NCBI GenBank assembly: GCA_016840165.1
Contig: JAEOSU010000080.1
Coordinates: 124,001-188,000 of the forward strand
Direction of reading: 5' to 3'
Origin: Promethearchaeota archaeon
GTDB taxonomy: Archaea; Asgardarchaeota; Lokiarchaeia; Sigyniarchaeales; SOKP01
DNA length: 64,000 nt
The first letter of the stretch is position 1, and each line of letters starts with the position of its first letter. Positions 37,085 through 45,415 of the stretch are shown here, piece by piece. Under the pieces are notes generated by a model. It had not been told where the DNA came from. It ran no database searches and saw only the letters and a list, made by a program, of their open reading frames with translations. The translations under genes and the position numbers were made by a program.

Positions 37085-37519
37085 ATGTCCAAAGAATTTT
37101 TAACAGATGCGATTATCGAAAAGAAGGTAAAAGTCGCTAATTATTTTCCTAATCTTTTTTTAAAATCGAAAGGAAAGTTTAAGGGCTATCCTAATATCCT
37201 TGTAGTTCGGTTATTAACAAAAAAGTTTGCTAAATTATCAATTTATCCTTTAAAGAGCACCAAAATAGTTAAAATAATTCTCAGTGGTTTTGATTTTCAA
37301 AATGCAATGATTCAAAATACTATTAAAAAATTAAAAAATTATAATATAATTCACACTTCAGGACTCACATCCTTAGGGAAGAGAGCCTATTATGAATGCT
37401 ATTTAGATTTAAGTTTTAGTGATAAAGATTATAAATATTTAAAATCCGTATTAGATAATGTTAAAAATATATTTGAAGATATAAAGATTGTAGAAATTGG
37501 TTTGAATTTGAAGAGTTAA
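37085..37519 (+). CDS. Unknown protein of the RNase P operon
   Basis: 144 residues, not recognised. It is basic, with two possible alpha/beta halves; the second (YYECYLDLSFSDKDYKYLKSVLDNVKNIFEDIKIVEIGL) has the beta-alpha-beta pattern of ACT or ferredoxin-like folds. A helix-turn-helix-like middle (FDFQNAMIQNTIKKLKNYNIIHTSGLTSLGKRAYYEC) could be a winged helix. Together this resembles small AsnC/Lrp-type proteins with wHTH plus ACT, but the match is weak. It begins 18 bases after pop5. Confidence 0.65.
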   Translation: MSKEFLTDAIIEKKVKVANYFPNLFLKSKGKFKGYPNILVVRLLTKKFAKLSIYPLKSTKIVKIILSGFDFQNAMIQNTIKKLKNYNIIHTSGLTSLGKRAYYECYLDLSFSDKDYKYLKSVLDNVKNIFEDIKIVEIGLNLKS

Positions 37520-37523
37520 AAAG

Positions 37524-37976
37524 ATGAAGATATGGAATATTTCTCTAAGTTATGGTGAAAACGATACTAAAGAATTTGAGTTATTCGATACTTTTGAATT
37601 TTTCAATGGATATCTAAAAATAAAGCGTAGTTATTTTGAAAAACTGTTGAAAGCTGTTAATATGACTAAAAAATATAAAATTGAGAAAGCTATTTCAAAA
37701 GTAATCGATCCTGAAAAAAAGGATTGGACATTGAATCCTTGGATGCTTTTTTTAGTAAAGGATAATGAAAAAGAGAACCCTTTTTGGCTCCTAATAAAGA
37801 GGGAAAAGGATTTATCAGGGACCCTTGTAGCTATCGGGCCTAAACAATTTAGAGATTACAATTCAAGTCTAAATAGTGAGGCAAAACGAGAATTGAAAAG
37901 ATTGATAAATTTTATTATTGTTTATTTGAATAAGTTTAATTGTTTGATTCTTATTCCTAATTTTCTGAGAAAATAA
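37524..37976 (+). CDS. Unknown protein, last gene of the RNase P operon
   Basis: 150 residues, not recognised. It is alpha/beta with a tryptophan-rich middle (KKDWTLNPWMLFLVKDNEKENPFWLLIKR) and a helical C-terminus. No catalytic motif, signal peptide or membrane segment is seen. It lies four bases after the preceding unknown gene, so they are co-translated. A hairpin follows its stop. Confidence 0.65.
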   Translation: MKIWNISLSYGENDTKEFELFDTFEFFNGYLKIKRSYFEKLLKAVNMTKKYKIEKAISKVIDPEKKDWTLNPWMLFLVKDNEKENPFWLLIKREKDLSGTLVAIGPKQFRDYNSSLNSEAKRELKRLINFIIVYLNKFNCLILIPNFLRK

Positions 37977-37995
37977 CCTTCTCATAAAGAGAGTG

Positions 37996-38011
37996 AAGCA
38001 AATTTTTGCTT
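37996..38011. terminator. Palindrome between convergent genes
   Basis: AAGCAAATTTTTGCTT is a seven-base stem with a two-base loop, followed by T-rich sequence on both strands. It sits exactly between the ends of two convergent genes and could stop transcription in both directions, although archaeal termination relies mainly on T runs. Confidence 0.35.
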
Positions 38012-38442
38012 TATATTATTTTTTCACATTCCTCATTAACAGCTTTCATAGTGCTATTAAAATCTTGCCACCAATCTTGTCCTTGTTGTGCTACTAAAAT
38101 AGCATCTACTTTATTAGTGTCTAAGCACCTAATCTCTTCCTTTTGAGCTTTCACTTTATCTTGCCAAATTTGACTGAAAATATTTTGTAAATTAATTTTA
38201 ACTTTTTTTACTAATTCCTCGTAAGTCACACTTACATCCTCTGTTTTTTGGAGCTTCTGGAGTTGATCAAACTTCACTTTTTCTTTAGCCTTATTTAAAT
38301 CGCTACAATTAATTATAATTGTAAAAGGCTCATTTTTTCCATATTTACAATATTTTTGAATTTCACAAGGAGTACAATATTTTTCAAAGCTAATATTGAA
38401 ATCCTCCAGACCAATTATCGAGTAATTTAAGATATTTGACAT
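38011..38442 (-). CDS. Unknown cysteine-containing small protein
   Basis: 143 residues, not recognised. The N-terminal YCTPCEIQKYCKYGKNE has three clustered cysteines (C-x2-C-x5-C) that may bind metal. A helical part (residues 50-115) follows, and the C-terminus has TNKVDAILVAQQGQDWWQDFN. No membrane segment. It stands alone, facing the RNase P operon and divergent from the nuclease-like gene with a 330-base gap. Confidence 0.6.
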   Translation of the reverse strand: MSNILNYSIIGLEDFNISFEKYCTPCEIQKYCKYGKNEPFTIIINCSDLNKAKEKVKFDQLQKLQKTEDVSVTYEELVKKVKINLQNIFSQIWQDKVKAQKEEIRCLDTNKVDAILVAQQGQDWWQDFNSTMKAVNEECEKII

Positions 38443-38772
38443 GGAATGCTCTCTTAAAGGATGTTTAAATAATAAAAACCTTTAAAATATTAATATTTAA
38501 GGCAAAAGAAGACAAAAATTTTTTAACCATATTTTATTAGATTATGATGTCTTTGCGTGTTCCTGCAACAGTACCTTCTTTTTTTAAGGTTTAATTTTAA
38601 AATAACAAGATTAATCTTTCAGAAACAGGATATATTTGTTCAAACATTTCTTTAGTTAAATATGATTTTGTTTCTAACTAATTCGTCAATATATATAAAA
38701 TTTCTATAATTACGAATAACCATATCCACATATTTAATTTTTCTTTAAATATATTCGGCTAGATTTACTACT
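38443..38772. promoter_or_regulatory. Divergent intergenic region with palindrome and TATA box
   Basis: The 330-base gap holds an imperfect 24-base palindrome CCTTTAAAATATTAATATTTAAGG (38479-38502) near the start of the leftward gene, probably its promoter or an operator. At the right end TTTAAATATATTC (38744-38756) is centred about 24 bases before the ATG at 38773, so the nuclease-like gene is probably leaderless. Nothing else could be recognised in between. Confidence 0.45.
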
Positions 38773-40902
38773 ATGGCCTCTGATAATAAACAAAAATCCT
38801 TGCCACGACGATGCACCTATTGCAACGCTCGATTTAACGATGAACTCCGCCAACTTCTAGTGGAAGATGACGAACCCATTTATTGTGAATTATGTGGAAC
38901 CGAAGTGAGAATTCACTCTACGCAAGAGTCTCAAACTCATAAAAAAGGCTCTAAAAAAGGACGACCCTGCTCCAAAAAGAAACATAAAAAGAAAAGATCT
39001 AAAAAAAAGCGAAAACAAGAAACCCAGCACCTAAATCCGATCACCCATATCGGCTTTGACCCCGAATTCCCCCTCATCTTCAAAGAAAACCTCATGCTCG
39101 TCCTCTCGCGAATCATATATCTCGCCATCAAAAAGGTCGACGATATTGAAGCTCTGAAAAATAGTAACCGCGACATTTCAAAAGAACTGATCGCCCAGCT
39201 TGAACACATCCTTGAACCAACCACGTGGGCGAAAATTAAGGTCAATTTTCTTGGAAAGCTTTATAAGCTTACAATTGACCAGTTCTATGAGCACTTAAAA
39301 CGACTCCAGAAAAAAATCCAGGAGAATGAGCAATACCGCGAGCACTTTATCATCTTTCTGCGCTATATCATTAACAACACCTTTAGAATCATTTCAGAGA
39401 TGTGGGAAGCCCCTGAAATCCCCAAATTCTTTCATGTAATCCGGAAAGACCTCAAAAATTACGGGTTCGATGCGTATACTAAGGAAGATCACAGTGAAGA
39501 ACAAGTAATTGAAAAAAATGTTGACAACACCTCCGAAAAATTTATAGTTATTGAAGAAAATGAGAATGTGGAAGCTCAAGAAGAATTCTTAGCTAACCCA
39601 ATTGGTTTTAATCTCAACGAAGAAAAAAAAAGCATCATTAGAAATTTTGTTATAAATTTATTCGGAAATGATCCAATAAACTGCTATAAAGATATCATCA
39701 ATGATGAAAATTTTGGATCATTAAGATCCATTGCAGATCGCTTAGAAATATCAAGACCGACCCTTAAAAGTTATCTTTCGACCTGGTTCAAAATATTGTA
39801 TAGGAAAAAAGCAGTAAATAATGTTTTTAAATTATTCTGGAAAGAAAATTCTTCCAAACAAAAGGAAAAAATAATATTTAACGAGTTAATTGAAAAATAT
39901 ATCCGTTTATATCCAGATAGAATCTATTTAATTCCAACAAGAAATAGCTTATTAGCGAGTGAATTAAAGGGAATAATAAGCAAAAATACTTTTAGGCCTT
40001 GGGTAATAGATTACCTTGTTCAACTTAGGTTTAAAAGCCAAGATAAAGCAATTAAAATTTATAATGAAATATGGGGCAAAAATTGTGCTAGGAGAAGAAA
40101 GATTAAATATGTGGATATAAAAGATTTTATCCATCATAGAAGTCATGGAAAAGCTTTTTTGCTAACATCTAAAGAAGATTTTGAACAAATACAGGGTTAC
40201 CCTACAGAGAGAAACATTAGTATAGCATGTGGAGAGGAACATAAATTTTCTATCCAGGTTAGAAAGTTAATTTACGACTATAATTGGTGTCCATACTGTA
40301 ATGAGTACCTTTGTGAAAAGTTCCTAGGGAGTTATTTGGGATATCTATTTAAAACATCTTTCAAATCTCAAGTTTCTCTAAATGAGGCTTTTTGCATTGA
40401 TAAAAAAGAGGAAATCGTAAAAACAGTAGAAATAGATGGTATTAGGTATAAAATTTCTATTTTTCCTGGAAGATTGCGATATGATCATTATAGTGCTAGC
40501 GTTTATTTGACAGGAAAAAAGGAAGTCACTTATAGGTTTTTTGTTGCAGCAGAATACGATGGAATCCATCATGATGAGGAGAATATAATGCAAAATCCGT
40601 TTTGCGATAGTAATGAGGAATATGCTTCTATAGTAGCGAGGGACACTATTAAAAATGAAATCTCTTATGAAAAAAAAGTAATTCTGATAAGGCTAAAAGA
40701 GAAAGATGGTTTCAATCGGAGAAGACTGCAGTATAACCAAAAAGAGACTATGAGAGAAATTATATCGCAATTTAAAAGACAAATCAAAGAATTATTTGAT
40801 ATTGAGGAGGTTGAGCTAAAATATGATCCATATATTAGAATTGATCCTTTTGGAGAAAAAGAAATTTATCGACTACAAGGTTCTTTAGATAGATTCTTAT
40901 AA
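38773..40902 (+). CDS. Large zinc-finger, HTH and Vsr/PD-(D/E)XK-like nuclease protein
   Basis: 709 residues. In order: a zinc ribbon (CTYCNARF...YCELCG, residues 14-43), a very basic stretch (KKGRPCSKKKHKKKRSKKKRK), a helical region (about 85-240), a helix-turn-helix SIADRLEISRPTLKSYLSTW, a second zinc-finger-like region (ISIACGEEHKFSIQ to WCPYC) and a nuclease-like end. The latter has AEYDGIHHDEE (594-603), ARDTIKN with Asp624 and Lys627, and VILIRL, the pattern of Vsr or homing-type nucleases linked to treble-clef fingers. The first ~265 codons prefer C-ending codons and are clearly less AT-rich than the rest, suggesting a chimeric origin. It is a candidate mobile or defence nuclease, inferred only. 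Confidence 0.7.
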   Translation: MASDNKQKSLPRRCTYCNARFNDELRQLLVEDDEPIYCELCGTEVRIHSTQESQTHKKGSKKGRPCSKKKHKKKRSKKKRKQETQHLNPITHIGFDPEFPLIFKENLMLVLSRIIYLAIKKVDDIEALKNSNRDISKELIAQLEHILEPTTWAKIKVNFLGKLYKLTIDQFYEHLKRLQKKIQENEQYREHFIIFLRYIINNTFRIISEMWEAPEIPKFFHVIRKDLKNYGFDAYTKEDHSEEQVIEKNVDNTSEKFIVIEENENVEAQEEFLANPIGFNLNEEKKSIIRNFVINLFGNDPINCYKDIINDENFGSLRSIADRLEISRPTLKSYLSTWFKILYRKKAVNNVFKLFWKENSSKQKEKIIFNELIEKYIRLYPDRIYLIPTRNSLLASELKGIISKNTFRPWVIDYLVQLRFKSQDKAIKIYNEIWGKNCARRRKIKYVDIKDFIHHRSHGKAFLLTSKEDFEQIQGYPTERNISIACGEEHKFSIQVRKLIYDYNWCPYCNEYLCEKFLGSYLGYLFKTSFKSQVSLNEAFCIDKKEEIVKTVEIDGIRYKISIFPGRLRYDHYSASVYLTGKKEVTYRFFVAAEYDGIHHDEENIMQNPFCDSNEEYASIVARDTIKNEISYEKKVILIRLKEKDGFNRRRLQYNQKETMREIISQFKRQIKELFDIEEVELKYDPYIRIDPFGEKEIYRLQGSLDRFL

Positions 40903-41020
40903 TTTTTTTCCAAAAATTTTTTAGGCATTCACTATAAAAATTAATTATTAAAGCAATAATTAATGATTATTACAAGCACTAAAAATTCAAGCTTCTAAAA
41001 CATAAAATTATTCTTTTCGA

Positions 41021-41137
41021 GGGAAAGTGGCTTGGGAGAGATGATGTTTACTTGCGAGACGTCTCTTCATTGGCTTAGCCTGGTATAGCGCACGGCTGAT
41101 AACCGTGAGGTCGGGGGTTCGAAGCCCCCCTTTCCCA
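41021..41137 (+). tRNA. tRNA-Ile (GAT) with a probable intron near the D arm
   Basis: Acceptor GGGAAAG pairs with CTTTCCC before discriminator A. The D arm is GCTTAGCCTGGTATAGC with the conserved GG, the anticodon arm is CACGG-CTGATAA-CCGTG (anticodon GAT), and the T arm is GGGGG-TTCGAAG-CCCCC. All stems are perfect. The gene is 117 bases long because 43 extra bases lie between the acceptor strand and the D arm. TGGCTT occurs at both edges (41028-41033 and 41071-41076). Removing 43 bases anywhere within that repeat gives a normal 74-base tRNA. Confidence 0.9.
41034..41076 (+). other. Predicted tRNA-Ile intron (43 bases, ends ambiguous)
   Basis: One of several equivalent placements, because the direct repeat TGGCTT lets the junction slide from position 7/8 to 13/14 of the tRNA. 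Inside, GGAGAGATG (41035-41043) pairs with CGTCTCTTC (41060-41068) over nine bases, two of them G-U. I could not draw a clean bulge-helix-bulge around the repeats, so splicing by the usual endonuclease is likely but not shown. Confidence 0.6.
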
Positions 41138-41256
41138 TTCAATAAATTATACATATCTATAGAATTTTATCAATGTTATATATATAAATGATAATAACTC
41201 ATTCTTTTAATTTTAAATATTGATTTAAACAATAATACCTTATATTGGAGAGGTAA

Positions 41257-41850
41257 ATGAAATTTATTATAATTTCGGGAACACCGGGAACTGGAAAGAC
41301 CACAATTTCTAATAATTTGCTTAAGTATATTAATGCAAAAGTCATTTCGTTGAATGAACTTGTTATTGAAAGAAATTTCGTCTTAGAATATGATCAGGAA
41401 AGAGAAACATCTATTATTGATGAGAAGAAGTTAATTAAAAATTTGGATAAAATGATTAAAAATTATGTGAAAACGTCTATAGATTACCTAATCATTGAGG
41501 GGCATTTCTCGGATATTATTCCAGAAAAATATATGGATCTCATTATTATACTACGATGTCACCCAGATGAGTTATTTGTTAGATTGAAAAAACGAGGATA
41601 TATGAATAAAAAGATTTTAGAAAATATCCAGTCAGAAATTTTAGGGAGTTGTGCTAATTATTTTATTTCAAAGGAAAGAGAATTACCTTTGTATGAAATC
41701 GATACCACTAATTCCAAAATAAAGGAGATTTCAAAAAAGATTCTTGATATTATAAACGGTAATGTGGATATAAATGATTATCTGATTGGTGAGATTGATT
41801 GGCTTGAAGAGATTTCAAATCAAGACCGATTAAATGAATTTTTTAAATAA
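41257..41850 (+). CDS. Adenylate kinase-like ATPase, AK6/Fap7 family
   Basis: 197 residues. Walker A is SGTPGTGKTTI (residues 7-17), the NMP-binding part holds YLIIEGHFSDII, and the lid arginines lie in LRCHPDELFVRLKKRGY. This is the AK6/Fap7 (hCINAP) pattern: a small kinase/ATPase that in yeast helps final 18S rRNA maturation by contacting uS11, and is conserved in archaea. The start ATG directly follows GAGAGGTAA. It opens the tRNA-modification operon. Confidence 0.88.
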   Translation: MKFIIISGTPGTGKTTISNNLLKYINAKVISLNELVIERNFVLEYDQERETSIIDEKKLIKNLDKMIKNYVKTSIDYLIIEGHFSDIIPEKYMDLIIILRCHPDELFVRLKKRGYMNKKILENIQSEILGSCANYFISKERELPLYEIDTTNSKIKEISKKILDIINGNVDINDYLIGEIDWLEEISNQDRLNEFFK

Positions 41851-41881
41851 TTTTGAATAAGAGTATGAAAAGATTAGGTCT

Positions 41882-43522
41882 ATGATTTTTGAAGTAAATG
41901 ATGTAGATGCAATGGGACGTATAGGAATAATCAAAGTCAATAATAAAGAAATGATTACTCCAAATTTATTTCCTGTTGTACATCCTATAAATAATTCTGT
42001 TCCAATAAGCGATTTAAAAAAAATGGGGGCAGATTGTCTTTTTACTAATTCATATATACTTTATCAAAATGAAAATATAAAAGAAAAAGTGCTTAAGAAC
42101 GGAATTCATAAACATCTCAACTTCAATGGGATCATTGCGACAGATAGCGGTGCATTTCAGCAGTATATGTACAATAATCATGGTTTTGAAATAAAGCCTG
42201 AAATTATTGAAAAGTTCCAAGAGGATATTGAATCTGATTTTCCCGTTATCTTAGATATTCCAGTGCAACCAGATGATGATTATAAGACTGCAAAAATTAA
42301 AGTCGAATTAACAATTAAGAGAGCTAAAGATAATATTACAAGAAGAACAAGTCAAAAATCTCACTGGATTGCTCCTGTACATGGAGGAATTTATACTGAC
42401 TTACTAAGGAAAAGTGCGGTTGAGATAAGTAAATTAGATTTTGCGATATTTGCGTTAGGTGGTCTGGTCAAGTTATTTTTAGATTATAGATTTAAGTTAG
42501 CAATTGAAATGCTCTTAAATGTTAAAGAAAACATTATTCCAAATAAACCAATTCACATGTTTGGATTAGGTTTGCCGCAATTTTTCTCTCTTGCTGTTGC
42601 CTGTGGATGTGATCTTATGGATTCTGCTGCTTATATCTTATTTGCTAAAGAAGAGAGATACTTTACACTTTCAACTGGTACAAAATCTTTAAATGATTTA
42701 GAAGAATTTCCATGCAATTGTCCAATATGTTCAAAACATACACCACAGGAACTAAAAAATCTAAGTAAGGAATTAAGAATTAGAATGTTAGCAAAGCATA
42801 ATCTTTATGTTTCATTTTCAGAACTAAATACAATTCGTCAATCTATTAGGGAAGGAAATTTATGGGAATTAGTTGAGCTAAGAGTACGAAATCATCCTAA
42901 TTTAGTCAAAGCTTTGAAAGTAATAAGAGAGCATAAAACATTATTTGAGAGCCATGAAAAATTATATAAAAAACATGGAAGATTATATACTTCTAAAGAA
43001 AGTTTAGAGAGACCACTTATTTATAGATATCAAGAGAGAATTAAAAATAAATATAGGGTACCACAGGAGGCTAAATATCTTCTTATTTTACCTGAACTTG
43101 ATGTAAAGGGGAAAAATTCACCTTCAATATTGAACTGGTTAAATTGTTTAGATCAAAATGCAATGATTAATAGACGTGATGTTCACGTAGTTTTTAGTTC
43201 ATTTATTTATGGAATTATTCCAATTGAGTTGACGGATACGTTTCCAATGGGCCAATTTGAATCTATCGAATTTGAAAGTTCATTTTGTGAGAATTATATG
43301 GAAAAAGTCAAACAATTTTTCGAAAAACATGGTAATCGATATCATAAATGTGCGATTTTGATTCCAGAATACTATATAGATCAATTTCATAATCAACAGA
43401 AGTTTTTAGAAAATAATGGTTTAAATTCACTGAAATTACATCTTAAGTCTCAATATAAATCTAATTTCAAAGAGTTTAAAGATATTGATTCAATTATTAA
43501 ATTTTTTACTGGTGATGACTAA
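41882..43522 (+). CDS. tgtA: Archaeal tRNA-guanine transglycosylase (archaeosine pathway)
   Basis: 546 residues. The catalytic aspartates are in IIATDSGAFQQYMY and VILDIPVQPDDDY; the zinc site is CNCPICSKHTPQEL. The enzyme exchanges guanine 15 in the D loop of tRNA for preQ0. The C-terminal part (about 390-546, LPELDVKGKNSPSILNWLN and IELTDTFPMGQFE) looks like the C1/ArcS-type domain. No PUA domain is evident at the end, so the RNA-binding PUA may be a separate gene. It is 31 bases after the AK6 gene. Confidence 0.9.
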   Translation: MIFEVNDVDAMGRIGIIKVNNKEMITPNLFPVVHPINNSVPISDLKKMGADCLFTNSYILYQNENIKEKVLKNGIHKHLNFNGIIATDSGAFQQYMYNNHGFEIKPEIIEKFQEDIESDFPVILDIPVQPDDDYKTAKIKVELTIKRAKDNITRRTSQKSHWIAPVHGGIYTDLLRKSAVEISKLDFAIFALGGLVKLFLDYRFKLAIEMLLNVKENIIPNKPIHMFGLGLPQFFSLAVACGCDLMDSAAYILFAKEERYFTLSTGTKSLNDLEEFPCNCPICSKHTPQELKNLSKELRIRMLAKHNLYVSFSELNTIRQSIREGNLWELVELRVRNHPNLVKALKVIREHKTLFESHEKLYKKHGRLYTSKESLERPLIYRYQERIKNKYRVPQEAKYLLILPELDVKGKNSPSILNWLNCLDQNAMINRRDVHVVFSSFIYGIIPIELTDTFPMGQFESIEFESSFCENYMEKVKQFFEKHGNRYHKCAILIPEYYIDQFHNQQKFLENNGLNSLKLHLKSQYKSNFKEFKDIDSIIKFFTGDD

Positions 43523-43527
43523 ATTCT

Positions 43528-43950
43528 ATGATTTTAGAAGAAATATATGCTTATGGGCATGAAAATATTAGCTGCTCTCACTCTAGTACTATTGAACTAA
43601 CAAAGGATTCATATGTTACGAAAAGAGGGACATGCATTTTAGGGATTAAAGCTACAAAAGCCTGTAGTGATTTGAATGAAATTACAAAAGAAAAAATAAG
43701 ACATGGAAAAAAGTTATCTATATTAATCAAAATCGATGATAATTGTGAGGAATTTTATGGATTTGGGCATGCTAATTTAAAGTTGCTAAATAGAAAAGAA
43801 ATGGTTTTTCGAAAGAGTAATTTTATATGCGATAGAACAGTTTTAATACGATGCTCTAAAGCTTCTAATGATTTAAATAAAGAGCTCATAAACAAAATAA
43901 TGGACTCCAAAAAAAGATTCTTAATTATAATCTCAGATAATGACTCATAA
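43528..43950 (+). CDS. DUF371-family archaeal protein
   Basis: 140 residues. EIYAYGHENISCSHSSTIELTKDSYVTKRGTCILGIKATKA is the DUF371 signature (GH.n..a.H.tT.E.T.d..lT..GdCI.G), followed by GFGHANL. The family is an archaeal beta-rich protein of unknown function, often found next to information-processing genes. It begins 5 bases after tgtA and overlaps the Trm5 gene by 11 bases, which suggests a role connected with tRNA modification (inference from position). Confidence 0.85.
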   Translation: MILEEIYAYGHENISCSHSSTIELTKDSYVTKRGTCILGIKATKACSDLNEITKEKIRHGKKLSILIKIDDNCEEFYGFGHANLKLLNRKEMVFRKSNFICDRTVLIRCSKASNDLNKELINKIMDSKKRFLIIISDNDS

Positions 43951-45094
43951 AGCAGAAAATAATGAACAAGAAGGTTTATTTATAAGGCTAAATAAACATG
44001 ACGTTCAATCTTTCATAGATTTAGTACAAAGACAATTTAAATCTAAACCTACCATCGAATATAGATATAAATTTATTAAAGAAAGAGATTTTATACTAAT
44101 TCCTTTAAATCGAAGTTCTATGGATGAGATACAGAATTATATTGAAAGCAATAGGTCCTTGAAATATGAGATTGTTAGTAGAAAGGTTATTAAAAATCCA
44201 AAATTTAAATATAAGACTATAGAGGATCTTCTAAAAGAAGAAAGACCTGAATGGAATTATAAGTTAATTCCAAAATCTTATGATATTATTGGATCCATTG
44301 CAATAATCGAGTTTCCCAACTTAGATAACTTATCCCAGAAAGAAAAAAACCTCTTCAAAGAAGATGTAGCAAAAGCCGTAGTTAATGTAAATAAATCTGT
44401 TAAATCAGTCTACGAAAAAGTCAGCCAAGTAAAGGGTGAATATCGTTTAAGAAATCTTCAAATCTTATTTGGAAACGATGATCCTGAGACAGTTCATAAA
44501 GAAAATCATGCCATTTTTAAATTAAATGTAAAAAAGACTTATTTTACTCCCAGATTAGTAACTGAACGCAAAAGAATAGCTAATTCGAATATATGTAAAG
44601 GAGAATTAATTGTGGATATGTTTGCGGGAGTGGGACCATTTTCAATCCAAATCGCAAAGAAAAGAGACGTACAAATTTATTCTTTTGATATAAATGTCGA
44701 TGCCTATAAGTATCTAAAAGAAAATATCTTTTTAAACAATGTAGAAAAAAAAATTTTTCCATATAATATTAATATTAAAACATTATTAGAATCTGAAAGC
44801 CAACTAAATATTTTATTGAGGGGGAAAATAAATAGAATTATCATGAATTTACCTGAAAAATCTTTAGAATTTCTCGATGTAGCTTGCTTTTTAATGAAAA
44901 AGAATGGTGGAATAATTCACAATTACCAATTTTGCAGTAAACCCAAACCAATTGAGCTAGGAATTAAAAAATTTTCTCATACTTTATCTAAATATCAATA
45001 CCAAATCGAAAAGGTTATTCATGCAAATATAGTAAAATCTTATTCACCCCTTATGGATCTCATTTCTCTAGATGTAAAAATTATAGCAAAATAA
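43940..45094 (+). CDS. trm5: tRNA (guanine-37-N1) methyltransferase Trm5
   Basis: 384 residues. A D1-like N-terminal domain is followed by RNLQILFGNDD and TYFTPRLVTERKRIA. The class I AdoMet site is DMFAGVGPFSIQIAK (226-240), YSFDINVDAY binds the cofactor ribose, and IIMNLPEKS is the catalytic NLP motif. Trm5 makes m1G37 next to the anticodon and prevents frameshifting. The gene overlaps DUF371 by 11 bases, ending the AK6-TgtA-DUF371-Trm5 operon. Confidence 0.93.
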   Translation: MTHKAENNEQEGLFIRLNKHDVQSFIDLVQRQFKSKPTIEYRYKFIKERDFILIPLNRSSMDEIQNYIESNRSLKYEIVSRKVIKNPKFKYKTIEDLLKEERPEWNYKLIPKSYDIIGSIAIIEFPNLDNLSQKEKNLFKEDVAKAVVNVNKSVKSVYEKVSQVKGEYRLRNLQILFGNDDPETVHKENHAIFKLNVKKTYFTPRLVTERKRIANSNICKGELIVDMFAGVGPFSIQIAKKRDVQIYSFDINVDAYKYLKENIFLNNVEKKIFPYNINIKTLLESESQLNILLRGKINRIIMNLPEKSLEFLDVACFLMKKNGGIIHNYQFCSKPKPIELGIKKFSHTLSKYQYQIEKVIHANIVKSYSPLMDLISLDVKIIAK

Positions 45095-45161
45095 TCGCTC
45101 TTAGATTCCCTCTTATAAAGAGATAAGGAGCTTATTAATAAAATATAATCTGATTTGGGAG

Positions 45162-45236
45162 TGGACTTGGCAGGATTCGAACCTGCGATCTTCGGATTAG
45201 AAGTCCGACGCCATATCCAGGCTTGGCTACAAGTCC
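45162..45236 (-). tRNA. tRNA-Arg (TCT)
   Basis: On the minus strand GGACTTG pairs with CAAGTCC, discriminator A. The D arm is GCCAAGCCTGGATATGGC, the anticodon arm TCGGA-CTTCTAA-TCCGA (anticodon TCT) and the T arm GCAGG-TTCGAAT-CCTGC. The gene is 75 bases, has no intron and no encoded CCA. The flanks (45095-45161 and 45237-45415) show only AT-rich sequence and a small CTCTT/AAGAG hairpin. Confidence 0.96.
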
Positions 45237-45415
45237 ATATTACGCTTAGTTATTTTTAAAAATTCAATTTTAGCTTTAAATTTTATTATTCTCTAACGAG
45301 CTATCTTGAATTAAGTGATTATTAATAAATAATTAATAGATTTTTTTTAATAATTTGCTGCATGTTTACTTTTATAGGACATTATTTTAGATAGAGGTTT
45401 ATATTCGATATTAAT

